A stretch of 52,383 nucleotides of DNA from contig CAKKTI010000038.1 in the NCBI GenBank assembly GCA_920105805.1, positions 36,664-89,046 on the forward strand. The letters are read 5' to 3'. The notes under the pieces are model-generated. The model searched no databases and was not told the origin of the DNA. It saw only the letters and a list, made by a program, of their open reading frames with translations. Source of the DNA: Condylostoma magnum. Lineage: Eukaryota; Ciliophora; Heterotrichea; Heterotrichida; Condylostomatidae. Position 1 is the first letter of the stretch, and each line of letters opens with the position of its first letter. The translations under genes and the position numbers were made by a program. Positions 1 to 12,268 of the stretch are shown in pieces.

Positions 1-1078
1 CCAGTAGAGACCTTATTGTAATTTTTGATAAAAAGGAGGAAATATTCAAAATCAAATAAGCTGTAATCAGCGCATATGAGTTGATGTATCTTTATACTAA
101 ATCAACATGCATAAAACATCCTATAAGAGCAGCTATAATCAATCCTAGTAAAAATGTGCGGTTTTCTATTGATTTGTCAAAACGTTTAATGAGAACAATG
201 CAAATAAAGCAAAGTAATGAGAAGGCTGCAAATAATCAGTACGTAGAGCTTTGATTTCACGTTAAATTATCTGTATATTTGTGTTTATAATCAGTCACAA
301 TTGGGGAAGTAACGGATTCACATAGAGCCAATATGTTTAAAAAGGCATAACTCATTAAATAGCAAGCAATCACTCCTTTAGTATCAGGTTTACTAATACA
401 TTCATTTAGATCACTTACTTTTCTACCGTTCCTAACCTTCTAGGGAACTTCATTAAATAAAAAAAATTATAGCAAAGTCCCTATAAAGATTAAAGCAAAT
501 ATAGAGTACCCAGGCCAAGTAAACTTATCAAATTTTACAGGTCCAATACTAAACATAGCAAAATCGAAAATTATGCCCAAAACAGCCCCAAACACTAAGC
601 CAGACAATGCAACGATTCCTAGCTCTGAAAACTGCCTTAATTTATGCTTAGTTTGCACTACATCTGTAATATACGAAGCATCTATTGCTTGCAGCCCCCC
701 TGTCCACACTCCCATTACAATCCTTGAAATTACGATACAGTACAACGCGGTATAATCGTTTAAGTAATCAGCAATAAAAAACATCCCAGTGCCAAATAAG
801 CCTATAATCTAACATGTAATATAAAGGATTTTAGTAGAGTAATTATTATGCAAGTACCCAAAACTCAAAGCTCCAAAAAATTCTCCTAGAGAATAAGCAG
901 AAATAGTAAACATCAGCAATTACTCATCTCCATCGTGCTTCTCAATATAATATCAAATAAAAGGCATCACTAGGGAAAATTACAAGCAGGAAGTAAATGT
1001 AGTAAAATATACGGGAAGTTAGAAATCATAGTCCTTCCTTCAACTTTCTTGCTTAAGCTTTACAAAATCAGTTTACAT
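1..1078 (-). CDS. MFS transporter, MFSD8/CLN7-like (3' end beyond window)
   Basis: A multi-pass membrane carrier of the major facilitator superfamily. The start ATG is at 1078-1076 and the frame stays open, with TAA/TAG/TGA as sense codons, to the window edge, so the C-terminus is missing. About eight hydrophobic helices are visible, with a basic N-terminus (MQTDFVKLKQ). The segment ISRIVMGVWTGGLQAIDASY is the R-x-G-x-G stretch after TM4. FDKFTWPGYSIFALIF before TM6 resembles the TAPG segment of MFSD8, a lysosomal-membrane family. The substrate cannot be read from sequence. A TGA near 265 would be Trp in DNLTWNQS. It is divergent from the gene starting at 1109, with 30 nt between start codons. 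MFS assignment is firm; MFSD8-like is inference, and an SPX-MFS relative is the alternative. Confidence 0.85.
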
Positions 1079-1108
1079 TGTTAAAAACTTATTTGTTTTG
1101 ATTGTAAA

Positions 1109-2071
1109 ATGTCCAATAAGAAACAAGCATCACCGAAGCTTTCTCCAAGAACGCCAAAAAGATTAAAAGTTAGTCTATAGGGAAAGTCCTATCACAAATT
1201 TTCCAAGTCTTAATCCAGTGCTTCCAGCAGACTTACTCAACAAAAGGGTGTTCCAGTACAAGACAGATTACTAAGCAAGTATATAGCAGCTTGTAGAGAC
1301 AAAGAGCTCAAAAAGCAACAAAACGATTAAAAAATAATGAGTGAGTGCACATGAAGGCCTAAAATAGATCGAATTTCTAAAATTTTAGCTAACTTAAGAC
1401 TGAAATTATTCCTAGAAAAGATGAAAAAGGCCTGTAGACCTCCTCCCTTACCCTTCTACCAATCAATTTCACTGGACAAGAGCAGAAAGAATCGGTATAA
1501 GTCGGAAGAAATGAGTGATTTAGTCCCTCTACTATCCCCTTTATCCTATGCTAATAACAACCCTTCCTTCACCCAACTAAGTACATGTGACAGGTTTATG
1601 GCCAGTCAGGGCATATCTACAGTGGAGTCTTTTAAAGATCAACCAATAAGAAAAATGAGATCAATGCCAGACCTGGTCGCTATGACAATGGATGAAAGGG
1701 AGAAGTGATGGATGCAGTAAAAACATGAGAAAATAAGTGAGGCCTAGAAGGAAAAGGCTGGAAAAGCTATGGATGGATGTACTTTTCGCCCGGATACGTC
1801 AAAATAGCTCAGAAAGAATCGAAGTCAAGGAAAATCTATAGAAAGGTTCAGTATGCATAAAACTTATAGTGAACTGTTTAAGCTGAAATAGAAGAAAAAG
1901 GGGAAGAAGGGGAAGAGAGGGTAGAAAAGAAGGATAAGGCTGAAGAGTCCTACGTTAGATTTGTTTAACACTTATTCAAATTATAGCTAGCTATCGCCAG
2001 CTAATAAGAGAATCGGGTTTCAGGAAGGATTTGATTTAAAGTCATTTATGAAAAGAGCTAGGAAGAAGTAG
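1109..2071 (+). CDS. Basic CTF-motif protein, function unknown
   Basis: 320 residues, very rich in Lys, Arg and Ser. I do not recognise a named family. Two copies of a short motif stand out: ECTWRPKI (the Trp is TGA) and GCTFRPDTSK. The form C-T-[FW]-x-P is shared with the unrelated-looking gene at 16216-17169 (QCTFKPKLYK) and I recall it from protist and ciliary proteins, so a cytoskeletal role is possible but inferred. The C-terminal part is a lysine-rich tract (KKKGKKGKR) that could bind nucleic acid or tubulin. The start ATG follows an A-rich leader only 30 nt from the divergent transporter start. The end is TAG followed at once by TGA, then an AT run. The convergent kelch gene stops 15 nt away. 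Confidence 0.8.
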
Positions 2072-2086
2072 TGAGGTATAATATTA

Positions 2087-4216
2087 TTATTCTATTCTGG
2101 AACGTTTTATAGGAGGCGCTGTCATTTTAGTGTACATATCTGATATAAAGTGTCTTAGGTTTATTGAGGGAATTATTACTTTGTACCTTGTGTCGTAAAA
2201 TTAGTCATTTCTCGTTTTATAGATTATTAATGTATGAGCTTGTGTAGGGCTTTTATTTCAAAGTTTGTAGTATATTAACTCGTTTTTATGATAAATTAGA
2301 AGCTGGAATGGAGAGTCAGTATCTTGTATTATTATTTGCTCTTGATTTTATATTGAATTTAGAAGCTTATAAGGAATTATTCTACCAAATAGCTAGATTT
2401 TACTTTCAATCTCTTCGGCAAATAAACGTTTTAATATAATGTATAAAGACTATTGCTTATAAATCAAATCTGCTCCATTGAATTGAAGTTTTGATGGAAT
2501 TATCAATATTTTAGTTTATTATTGCTTCAATGATGTTACATATGATATGTCAATTCCATTTCTAGTGAAAATCAGATTGGAATGGCCTGTGTTACCCGTG
2601 GTAAAAATAACATTGTATGATTAGTCAAAAACAGTCAGATAGAAGGGATGATACTCATCTTTTCTATCAATATAAGCAAGTGTTATACTTGATTCATGAT
2701 ATGAGGCAATTAAGATAGTATTAGAAATATGCATAAGTCCTACAATAATATTACAGTCTTATTATTATCCTTACATTATAGCCAGTATATCTTATGGTGA
2801 AAAACTTACATCAAAGGTTAATTAAATTTAGTGTATAAAATCAGCAGTCTTATATTAATCAAAATACTGATTTAAACTAAGTAAATCAATATTATTATTT
2901 CCTTACACAATTTCTTCATTCACAATCTGCTTGGCTCCTATATAATCAATGCTTATATCCGATGCACGTAGCATCTTTATAACTGATAACAATGCTTAAA
3001 TATGATTATCATAGAACAATTTAAATCGCTTTAAAGTAGTATAATGAAACTGCATAACTGGAAAATAATTGACCCTAGGAAATTTTATACCTTAAAACTT
3101 TTACTAAAACTTGCAAATTTGATAACTATGCCCACATTTTAAGCACTAGGATTCATCATATTATTATATTTCATTATACTTTTAATTAGTCAGTAGAATT
3201 TATATATCTTTTTCAGTATTCTTAGTTACTCCTAATCCACCTAGTATGTAAAGTTTTCCACAATGCATAAATCCCATATGAGCAATTCTACCGTTTTGGA
3301 CTGTTTTAGGTGTAATTTCAGTTCAAGTAAGTGAGGGAAGGTCAAAAATTCATACATCACTAAGTGTTTAATTAGCTTCTCCCTCCCCTCCATATAAAAT
3401 CAGCGAAGTTTCGTTAAAAGCGCATAAAATGTGTCCACTTCTTTTCTACGGTTCCTGAGAAATAGGCTCAATTAGCTCAGATACTAGTTTATTGTTTTCT
3501 AACGTCAGTTGATATAAATCATTTAGTTAGTATATTTGATTATTTCTAGTAAAAGAGCCTCCAAATAAGTACATTTTGTTTTTGATCTAAGTAAATCCCA
3601 TTGACTCCCTAGGAGAAGGTTTATCTCCATTTACAGTTAGTTAATCCCAAATCTGATTATGTAAATCAACCCAATAAAATCTTTTTGAGAGGATGTAATC
3701 TCTGCTGCCTCCAAAAATAATCATTTTATTATCCATAATCCATGCAGCATGACTGTCTCTCCCTTTAGGAACGTTTCCCTTAGATTATTTTTCCTCTCAA
3801 GTGTTATTTATCAAGTTGAAGTACCAAATATTGTTGTAAAACACTATAGAGTCCTCAGATCTACTAAGCCCCCCAAAAAGTATTATGTAATTTTATCATA
3901 GAATCAACGTATGGCCCTCCTTCGTCCCAGGCTCATTCGCTGAGAAATGATCAGTTATAGTCAAATTATCTAGATTTAACACACACAAATCCTACAAGGC
4001 ATTTCTCTGTTAATCTATTCCACCGTAAAAGTATATAGTATTACTTACCTTTACCCCCCCTGAAACTCACCTTTAACACTTCTCTCACTATTCCTCCAAT
4101 GCTACATGCTCCCATCAACAATTGTACTCTTCCTAGTCCAATGTAGGCCCATTTTGAATTAGTTCCAGAATGCTTTGTGATTTTAAAGTTTTTAGATCTA
4201 TACCAGAACCAGACAT
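2087..4216 (-). CDS. Kelch-repeat beta-propeller protein
   Basis: 709 residues. The N-terminal half (about residues 55-340) holds at least six kelch repeats, each with the double glycine: FYGGI, ILFGGL, IIFGGS, YLFGGS, ILYGGE, YILGGL, spaced about 50 residues with downstream W and Y residues (NIWYFNLINNTW, RFYWVDLHNQIW). Such propellers usually bind partner proteins. After the propeller comes a CxxC pair (CLKCGHSYQIC) and about 330 residues without a domain I know; a BTB-like fold there (DISIDYIGAKQIV and after) is only a guess. The frame is continuous over 710 codons with no intron. The end is tandem TAA TAA, 15 nt from the stop of the convergent gene. The next same-strand gene upstream ends about 20 nt before this start. 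Confidence 0.88.
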
Positions 4217-4235
4217 ATTTATAACAGAAAGCTAA

Positions 4236-4577
4236 CTAAAACTAATCGTATTTTTTTGCGAGAATTTCATCAGGTAGGAAGTGATCTTCAAATGGAACTC
4301 TCATTTTATAATCCCCTTGAGCTATAAGTTAGTTTTTACGACTTCTGGCAAGTTAAGGCTTATAGTGGGTGCGGTACCCGTAGTACTTCCTATTCGCATC
4401 TGCAGTCTCTTGATTATTCACTAATCTATCTTAATATAGAAAAGTCCTATCTGCACTAGTAGTATTGTACCACCAGACAGAGTAAAATCCAAGTCCCAGC
4501 GCTAAGTAAGTCCACCCTCTAGCTTTATGAATGTACCAAGTGTTATGTTTTTTATAGCAGGTATGCCAAAATACCAT
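4236..4577 (-). CDS. Small single-pass membrane protein, possibly mitochondrial
   Basis: About 113 residues. It begins MVFWHTCYKKHNTWYIHKAR, then one hydrophobic stretch (GWTYLALGLGFYSVWWYN, about residues 21-38), then a charged tail ending KKYDQF. A short basic, aromatic N-terminus before one helix, with a soluble tail, is typical of small mitochondrial respiratory-complex or import subunits in ciliates, but I cannot name it. The end is TAG at 4238-4236; a TAG two codons earlier (4244-4242) is equally possible. It sits 20 nt upstream of the kelch gene on the same strand and is divergent from the gene at 4681, with a 103 nt AT-rich gap between start codons. Confidence 0.6.
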
Positions 4578-4680
4578 ATTTTTATAGCTGGTCTAAGCAG
4601 CTTTTTTATAGTAAATTAATTTAATGAGCTTAGAATGTTTCATAGATATACGTTTTGGGGACCCCGTGTTTTCCCTTACA

Positions 4681-5646
4681 ATGAATTAATCCAGTTTAGC
4701 TTATGGCTCAGCCCTTGGAAGAATTTTGTACTACAATTTCAACAATTGTGAGGAAAACACTGTACACGAGTTCAGTGAGGAGCATATTCGAGGAGTTTAC
4801 TTAAATGATGACAATGTACTATTTGCATGCATAGGGGACCTAAAAGGAATTATAGTAGTAAACCCGGACCAGTCCCCTACACAATCAGTTGATATAATTC
4901 ACGAAAAGCTGCATAATCCTACGATTTGTCCATACACTTAAACCCTGATGCACAAAGAATCTGCATGCTTGATGACTCTTCAAATCGAGTCTGTTATTAA
5001 CTCAGTAGATCAGCCTTTAGTTAATGAATAGGTGCATATTACTAATCTTTAAAGCCATATGAAAGAAGCGTATGACTTTCCACCCTTCCCGGCACTTACA
5101 GTGCCTTTAGATTACGATGGGTAACGATTACTGTGGATTGAGTGGTAGATTGAAGAGCATGTAAGGAATGTTAAACTGTTTGACTTTGAGTAGATGAGTT
5201 TAAGAGTTATCAGAAATCTAAGTAAAAATGAATTTGAGATCGGGCCGGCTTGTTTAATTGAAGACGGGGTATTTTGTGTTACTGATAGGAGAAATTTAAC
5301 TATACTGGATATAGAGACAGGGCAGATTAGGCATTAACTAGGCTCGCATAAGGATGATGTAATGGCTATTAACACCGCTTTTATATCAAACCCAGAAACT
5401 GGGCTTAAGTAGATATATGTGTCTATTGATCTACTGGGAGTACTGAGAGTCTGGGAAATATAGAGCATGGTGGAAGAGATTAAAATAAAGGACTTGGAGG
5501 AATTAACTGATGAATATAGGAAATTGTTATATTTCAGTATGGGGTACCCTTACTGTTTGGCTGTATATGGATCTAGAATTGCATTTTCTACTGATTTAGG
5601 AGTACTTGTAATACAATCAAATTATTTAAGTAATTCGTTTAAGTAA
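4681..5646 (+). CDS. WD40-like beta-propeller protein, function unknown
   Basis: 321 residues. The sequence has beta-propeller rhythm: GRILYYNFNN, VLFACIGDLKGIIVV, GVFCVTDRRNLTILDIETGQ, then HKDDVMAINTAF followed by QIYVSIDLLGVLRVWEI, which is a good C-terminal WD repeat (GH..V.. then LRVW). Earlier blades are degenerate. The start ATG follows the run TTACA. The stop TAA is at 5644-5646, only 4 nt from the stop of the convergent TTLL gene, so the 3' untranslated ends must overlap the neighbour's coding sequence. Partner and pathway are unknown. In-frame TAA/TAG codons occur throughout, read as Gln. Confidence 0.75.
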
Positions 5647-5650
5647 ATAA

Positions 5651-8600
5651 CTAAGTGTCTGAGTTGTATATTATTGACAATAGATCTTCTTTGGAAATGC
5701 TTTATCTCCACCCTTGTTTCTTTCTTTTTCGCTTCTAAACATGTTTTTTGTACAGGGAGTATAAACGATTTGAAGCCAGATTTCCTCTTTTGTCTAGATT
5801 ACTTCTTAAAGATTAAATTCTAAGCATTTCTTCCTTAACTTCTTGCAAATATTTCTCCCTTTATCGCTTTTATATTCATCTTTTTATATGCCTCTGTATT
5901 ACTACTGTTGATAATATTAGTTGTTTTAATTTGTAAGCTCTTTTAATAGTAAAATACTTCCTCATACATCTTTAAATTCTAATAGCTGCTGCATTCCTTC
6001 TTTTGCTTTGATGATCAAATCTACACAAAAATCCTCGCATGTATCGTTGAATCACAGGTAAATTAGTAATTTTCCCCCTTATTTTCTGTAAACTAGGTTC
6101 AAATGTTTGCCTAGCTTTAAACCCTTTGTAATGCTTTTATATCATAGTAGATGAGTTATATTCCAATAGGAGTTTAAATTATTTCTATTTAAAATACTTT
6201 CTAAAGTAATTTTGAATCTTTGAGGCAGAAAACATCAGTTTAGCTCTAGTTAATCTTTTTCTGTAAGCATATCTTCTAAATGCTGTTTATATCTTTTTTA
6301 CAGCTTTATGCTTTAGCAACATAGTTCTCCATCTTTTTCAAGTTTTCCGTTATTTTCAGTACTTTTGAATTTTTATAGCTGCTTGGTTCCTATTGTAGTA
6401 AACTTTTCTCCACCATTAGCAAAGTAGTACAATTGCTTCATTTCTTCTTTATTAAACTTTTTCCATTGCTCATCGAACAGAAGCTTGCATAGAGGCCTTT
6501 ACTAGCGCTTCTTTTCTTAGTCTAACTAATATTCTATACCTCCTACGCTGTTTAAATCCTCTAATAGCAGCTTTTACTTTAACACTTTCCTTATCATGGA
6601 TTTTATCTTTTATTATTTGTTTGCTTAAATAGCTATTATAAGCTCTTAGTATAATTATAGCATTTTTTAACTCATTTTTTCTCCTAATACTGCATCTTAT
6701 TAGGAATCTTCTTACAAGCATTTGGATTTTTACAGCACAATTACTTCTCTTAATGCTCATAATATGCTTTACTGCTATCCTTTATCTTGCCCATTTCTGT
6801 ATATATCCTATAGATATCCATTACCAGTGATATTTTTCAAGTAGCATTTCTTACTCTAAGTTTAACGGCTCTCCTTTTATACTAAGTCCACGCTCATCTT
6901 GCATTATAGACGATTAAGAGACAAATGATTTGTACAAGCAAGTTCATTTTTCATAGTTGATATTTTCACATCCTTCATACTCAAATTATCCGTTGTACAT
7001 AGGGTTTAAGTCGACTTTATTCAGTACTATATTAAATAAGCTCTAAGCCATTTCTCTGCACATTAGTTGAAGTCATATAGGCTTTTCGTGTAAATAAGGA
7101 GTGCTTGATATCTTTAGTAGTCAAGGATCGCCTATATTATCAATCATTAAGCTGAAACAGTAAAGTTCAAAATTTCCTGGCTTTTCTTGTTGTATTTAAT
7201 TTGCTGCTGCACTCAGAGTGTGTATTACTAATGAGTGTAGTTTAGGACAAGTGTTATCATCCCAGGTGAACTCCTCTTGTTCAAAAATCTAATCAAATAA
7301 AAACACTGATGGCATGAACTTAATTGCTCCTTGTGATAACTTTCAATTACGGTAGTTTGTAATATGACTGTTTATACTAAAATTATTTGTTGAGTATTAG
7401 TCTTAGGCTACACGTATGTAAAAGTCATTATAGATGTAAATAGTTAAGGGTTAATAACTAGTTACTAATACCCATATTTTTATGTCAAATTTGCATTATT
7501 TCTAGTCAATTTATACCAAAAAGGGTGATTCTATATACTTTTAAACTATTCTTGGATGTATTGTATATCTTTTGTTTATAAAATCTTATAAACTGTTTCC
7601 TATTTTTAAAACATCGTCTTTCATTATTCAAATGTTTTAACTTCCTTCCATTTATGTTTCAGGGAAAAAGCTGTAAAATCTCTCATTTAATTCGATAACC
7701 TTCTTGACTAATTTTTAACCTGGACTTACTCAATTCTTTCTTTAGTTATTCTTGTATCTGAATGATTATTTCTATTACTAACTAAGCTGGAAAATAGGAA
7801 GCTACACCTGAGCGTATTTAAAAAGCATTTCTTATTACACTGTACTAAGCTCTAGTAAAGGATTCTGTTAATTAATCACCTTTTTAACTGCTTTTATAGC
7901 TAAATTTAAGTACTTTACATTGACTTTTCCATACGATTTATTATTTTACTAGCAATCCTCAAATCATTACGAATGATATCTAATTATATTAACCAATTAT
8001 GTCTATTCAAACTCAGAAACAAATTGTTTCTACTCTGCCCTATCATTTACATCAAAACACTTAGGGAAGAATCGGTTGACTTCAACCCTTATATCCTTTA
8101 TATCTAACAGCATTTTAACTAATAACGGCAATTGTGTAAGACACTACGAGTTAGCAAAGTGGTTGTAGTATTATCAGTCCTTTAAATGTTTTTGAATTTA
8201 CATAGAAAACTGATCACTCCAGTAAAGATTGAAAAATATCGTATTTAAGTCTTGATTCTAGCCTCATCCTAATTAATCTAAAGACTAGCATATAATTTAT
8301 CCTTTTCCATTGTATTAATAGATCTTGGTATCTTTGTTACAGTTATTCCTATCTAAAAACTCATCGAATTATTAGCTATAAGAAGCATCTAAGCTACTGA
8401 AATCTATCACTTCTTGTATTGCTTGATTATTAGTTCTAGATTTAGAAACTGATATTGTTCTCTGTTTGGTATATATAGATGGAGAACTGCTATTTTATCG
8501 TGTTAATATACTGGCTGTTTTAGGAGTCTATTGAGTATTCTCAAATCATTTATGCAAATCCCTACTTAGATTTTATGTTAGTACTAATGTTGGCCTATGA

Positions 8601-10021
8601 GTTATGAATTTAATAGGAGATTGCTCAGAACTACTAGGCCTGACTTAGTGTTATCTATTACTAGCGAATGTTGTAATAGCACAAGACTGTGACCTTTTGC
8701 TAGTTCTTTGAAATTATTATGGCTTTTCACTCTTTAACTAGATATCTACTCTTAAGGGTTATTGTGCAGTTTGATTCTACTATTTTTAAATTCTTACTGG
8801 CCTTATTCTTTCTGGTTTCTTTTATTCAGGCGGTTTTGGAACTTAATTTTGTAGTTTATTTACCTTTTCTGGTTGTTTTTATATATGGTTGAAATTTCAT
8901 TGACTTTCTGGTTATAGTAGTTTTTCTGTATTTAGTTTTTGAAGTTTATTTATGCTTATAGATGGTTTTTATATTTGGTTTAGATTTTACAAATTATTTT
9001 AACTTTTTGAGGACAATGGGAATTTATTTATGTTTCCAGATTATTTTTATATTTATGTCAGATTTAATAAATCCTTTTCTGAGTATTAAAGACGTTTTTC
9101 TACTTTTTATATTTAATTTACTTTACTTTCAACTTACACTTCTATATTATATTCCTTTTATGATAATTATTTCTCTCTATCTTATCTTTTCAATTACTCT
9201 ATAAAATTTTCTTAATTTGATTTAATACATTTGTCTTTATGTTATCTTTCAGGTATTTGTTGTGCCTGTTATTTTTCAGTTTTTTATTCTTATATCGACT
9301 TTTATCTTTAATAATTCAATTTTTCCTCTGAATTTGCAATTTAGTCATCTTTCTACTCAACTTCTTATTTTTGCTACAATAACTTTGGTACTTTTAATAC
9401 CTTATACTTTTAGTTTATCTCTTCTGAATTAGACTTTCTATGATCTAACTTTGCTGTATTTCTCTTTTTCTCTTATACTTCGCTTTATTCTACAGGCATT
9501 AATTGTAGTTTATCCTTTGTATCTATAATACTAATAACTTAATTGCCACTCATTTATTGCTTAACCTGCCTTTGCTCACTCATCTTTCTATAATGAACTT
9601 TCTTTATTTTATCCTTAACAAATTTCTTTCTCTCCAGTTCCTACTACCTTTTGTTAGCTCATTTGATTGAATCTTACTACCATACATTCTATATACAATC
9701 AATTCTATTAAATACTCATTAATTTTAGTTAATTTAATCCTAGTAAGGTTCCCCAATATCATTTTGATACTATTTTAATTACCTTGCAGTAAGAGGTGAC
9801 TTTGATCTACTAAACTGTTACGATTTATGCTTTTATTTTAAGTATTGCTTATACAAAACCCTTTTTCTAGACTGCAGAATCTGAGGAATATTAGTATTAA
9901 TGCTTGGAAACAACCTACCATAGTCACTGTACTGTTTCAGAAGTTCCTACTCCTTTCCCTTAAATTCCTGTAGTACAGGCCGTATGAGAAATTAGTCGGT
10001 TTAACTTTTAGAATCATCCAT
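5651..10021 (-). CDS. Giant tubulin-tyrosine-ligase-like (TTLL) protein with IQ-motif tail
   Basis: 1456 residues in one uninterrupted frame. Residues 1-590 are Gln/Asn/Lys-rich low complexity. A TTL domain spans about 590-990: FFPKCFDVNDRAEQKQF (seen in TTLL3-type enzymes), IWIMKDDVLKIGNS, RIVQKYIESPFLV, CKFDIKIWVLVTS, FSINSHITNYRNW. TTLL enzymes add Glu or Gly chains to tubulin. Here the ATP-grasp lysine loop, usually K-P then a Gly-rich G-x-G segment, reads K-D-D, and HLTN is HITN, so catalytic ability is uncertain. Residues 1087-1440 carry about ten IQ-like calmodulin-binding repeats (AVKIQMLVRRFLI, AAIKIQKYW, AAIRIQRCMRKY). In-frame TGA codons fall at the tryptophans (KIQKYWKQR). The end is TAG, 4 nt from the convergent gene's stop. 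A cilium or cortex location is inferred. Confidence 0.87.
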
Positions 10022-10127
10022 ATTTCACTTTAAAATAACAATTACCAAAAATTACAATAAACCAGTTTACAAGCTACAATAAATTACGACAATCTTAAAA
10101 ATTCATTTAAATTATTCTAATTTTTAA

Positions 10128-11057
10128 ATGTCGCAAAAGCCTAAACTATTAATTAAGCGCTAAATTGAAAGTGGAATTTTAAATAACTCAAGACATATTC
10201 GTAAGAAAAGCAGTAATGAAATCCCTCCATGTATAAGCACTTAAAGCCCTTCTCCCTAGAAAAAGTATAATCCGCGTAATTGTATTAATTAAAAAAGGAA
10301 TATAAATAAACTGAGGAGGTCTAGATCAGCTATAGGGACAAAGCAACCTCAAAGCATATGCGAAGTTGTATCGGCTCCTGCGTCACCTGTATAAAACAAT
10401 GCACGGCGTAATAGGAAAAGCAAATCTTTTACCAATATACAAGCCTCTGCAAAAGCAAGTCCAGGCTATTACGAAGGAAAACTATCAGAAAGGCTGAAAG
10501 GATTCTAAAAAAGGGAGATAATGGAAAAGTTTGTATCAGTTAAAAACTTATTTGAAGAATTTTTAAGTTAAAATCCAAAACATAAAAGCTTTTTAGACCA
10601 AACAAAGTAAGTTTATGATTATTACATAGATAAGCTAGAAACACTATGCAGAAGATAGTACTAATAAATCGAATGCTTTAAGAAAAACAAAGAAAATGAA
10701 AGACTGCGGAGACTATGCGCTAAATAGAAAGAGGAACTAAACAACTAGAAAAACAGAGAGTAGAAACTGATAAAAATAATTGTAAATCTGAAGAAAAAGA
10801 CTTAAAATAAAAGGTCTCCTGATACTTCCTCAAGGTTACAAAAAACTAAATCTTAGCACAATATTCCTCTACTGCCTTTGAAGTAAATAAGGCATTAAAG
10901 AACCCCAACTAGCATTAAATCAGATTCTCCAAGTCTCCAAATTCCTAAATTGCAACTTCCATCGGAGAATAAAGAAAATTTCCACGAGGAGTTTTTAGCT
11001 TTGGCAGATGAGTTTTCAGAATCTTGGATATAACAAATGAAACGGGATAATAGATAA
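10128..11057 (+). CDS. Coiled-coil protein, function unknown
   Basis: 309 residues, basic. The first 135 residues are Ser/Arg/Lys-rich and probably disordered (RSRSAIGTKQ). Residues about 140-240 form a heptad-like helix (REIMEKFVSVKNLFEEF, KENERLRRLCAKQKEEL). The tail ends in an acidic, hydrophobic helix (EEFLALADEFSESW) followed by IQQMKRDNR. No enzyme motif is present. The start ATG lies in an AT-rich leader 106 nt from the divergent TTLL start. The first end codon is TAA at 11055-11057; another TAA follows three codons later. The convergent gene stops 10 nt further on. A cytoskeletal role is plausible from composition only. Confidence 0.72.
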
Positions 11058-11067
11058 AACTTTTAAT

Positions 11068-11586
11068 TTATTTTCCTATATAAAAGATGTCTCTAGGGAA
11101 CTTATTTCTTTGATTTCTTGTTGACTCTGGCCATTTTCCAGCTCCAAAGGTCACTTATCCCATATTCATCGTTTAATTTTGTAATTTCACAGATTCACTT
11201 CTATAATACTCCTCCTTTAGCGCTAGATTGAATTAATTTTACTTATTTTACCAACTGATTTACTATCTTCTCTTTTAATCAGTGATTGTACTAGATCTTA
11301 AAGGTTGCTGTTGAACTGAATCATCTGATTACAGCGGTGTTAAATCAATGGAAAGTGACTCACCCTTTAACCTTTAAAGACCATATCTATCCTTAATGTG
11401 ACATTTGTTTTACAAGCTGGGCAGTCTATTGTCTATAGACAAACTCATAAGATCTTTTATATCATTACTCTCTCTTTGTATTAAAAGACTTGGACCTCTT
11501 TTACTCCTCCCACTGCTTTTTAAAGAAGAAGAAAAAACAGCGGGAAGTTTTCTTCTAATCTGTCTTTTCTACTAGAAATTATCCAT
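11068..11586 (-). CDS. Small basic Gln/Ser-rich protein, function unknown
   Basis: 172 residues, with no domain I recognise. It starts MDNFQQKRQIRRKLPAVFSS and includes a serine-rich stretch (LKSSGRSKRGPS), a Gln-rich middle (many TAA/TAG codons) and a more ordered C-terminus (TFGAGKWPESTRNQRNK, FPRDIFYIGK) that could be a short binding motif. The frame is open for 173 codons from ATG to TAA. It shares a 46 nt divergent intergenic stretch with the Rab gene and ends 10 nt from the convergent coiled-coil gene. Support rests on open frame, position and codon usage, not homology. Confidence 0.6.
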
Positions 11587-11632
11587 ATGTACGAAAAACT
11601 GTCTCTACATATTATAATTTGTTTATTTTTAA

Positions 11633-12268
11633 ATGACATCTGAAAGGTAAATTAAACATAGAAATAACCTTTGCAAATTGCTAATGATCGGGAACTCAGG
11701 TGTAGGGAAATCATGCTTATTATTCAGATTCTCTGATGATAAATTCGATGAAAACTTTTTTAGTACAATTGGTGTAGATTTTGTAACATTTACCTAGAAA
11801 ATTAGGAGTTTAGAAGTTGAGGGGGATAAAGTACAGATGTAGATTTGGGACACTGCCGGATAGGAAAGATTTAGAACTATTACATCGTATTTCTACAGAG
11901 GGGCTCATGGGATACTAGTCATTTATGATATAATAGATAGAGAGTCGTTTGAAGGTGTGAAGTACTGGATGAATGAGGTTAATAATTATGCAACTCCAGA
12001 CACTGTGGCGGTATTAGTTGCTAATAAACTGGACTTGGAAGCGGAAAGATAAGTTTCTACTTAAGAGGGGTAAGAATTGGCTGATAGACTTGGAATACCT
12101 TTTTATGAAACCTCTGCCAAGGATTCTAGAAATGTTCAGTAGATGTTTTATGATTTGGCTATTGAAATCGTTAAGAAGAGGAAGGATTAGGACTAGAAGC
12201 GGCCGAGGTCAATATCTATTCGAAGGAGTAGTCAAAATATCAACTCTTCTTGTTGTTTAAAGACATAA
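11633..12268 (+). CDS. Rab-family small GTPase (Rab1/Rab8-like)
   Basis: 211 residues, usual Rab length. It is a membrane-trafficking GTP switch, prenylated at its C-terminus. The G motifs are all visible: [10 protein letters not shown] (P-loop), STIGVDF (switch I), WDTAGQERF (switch II, Gln encoded by TAG at 11861), NKLD, and ETSAK. The RabF-type segments [13 protein letters not shown] fit the Rab1/8/13 branch. The protein ends in CCLKT, a CCxxx prenylation tail like that of Rab11, right before TAA at 12266-12268. This is good evidence that this TAA is a true stop while other in-frame TAA codons are Gln. The effector region and compartment cannot be fixed from sequence. The RabGAP gene at 34755 is a possible but unproven partner. 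Confidence 0.95.

Noticed and set aside
573-755. Short plus-strand frame under the transporter
   Set aside because: It lies antisense to clear transmembrane coding sequence and has no similarity to anything known.
8962-9204. Hydrophobic 80-codon plus-strand frame
   Set aside because: It is antisense to the Lys/Gln/Asn-rich N-terminal part of the TTLL gene; such a shadow naturally looks hydrophobic (Phe/Leu/Ile).
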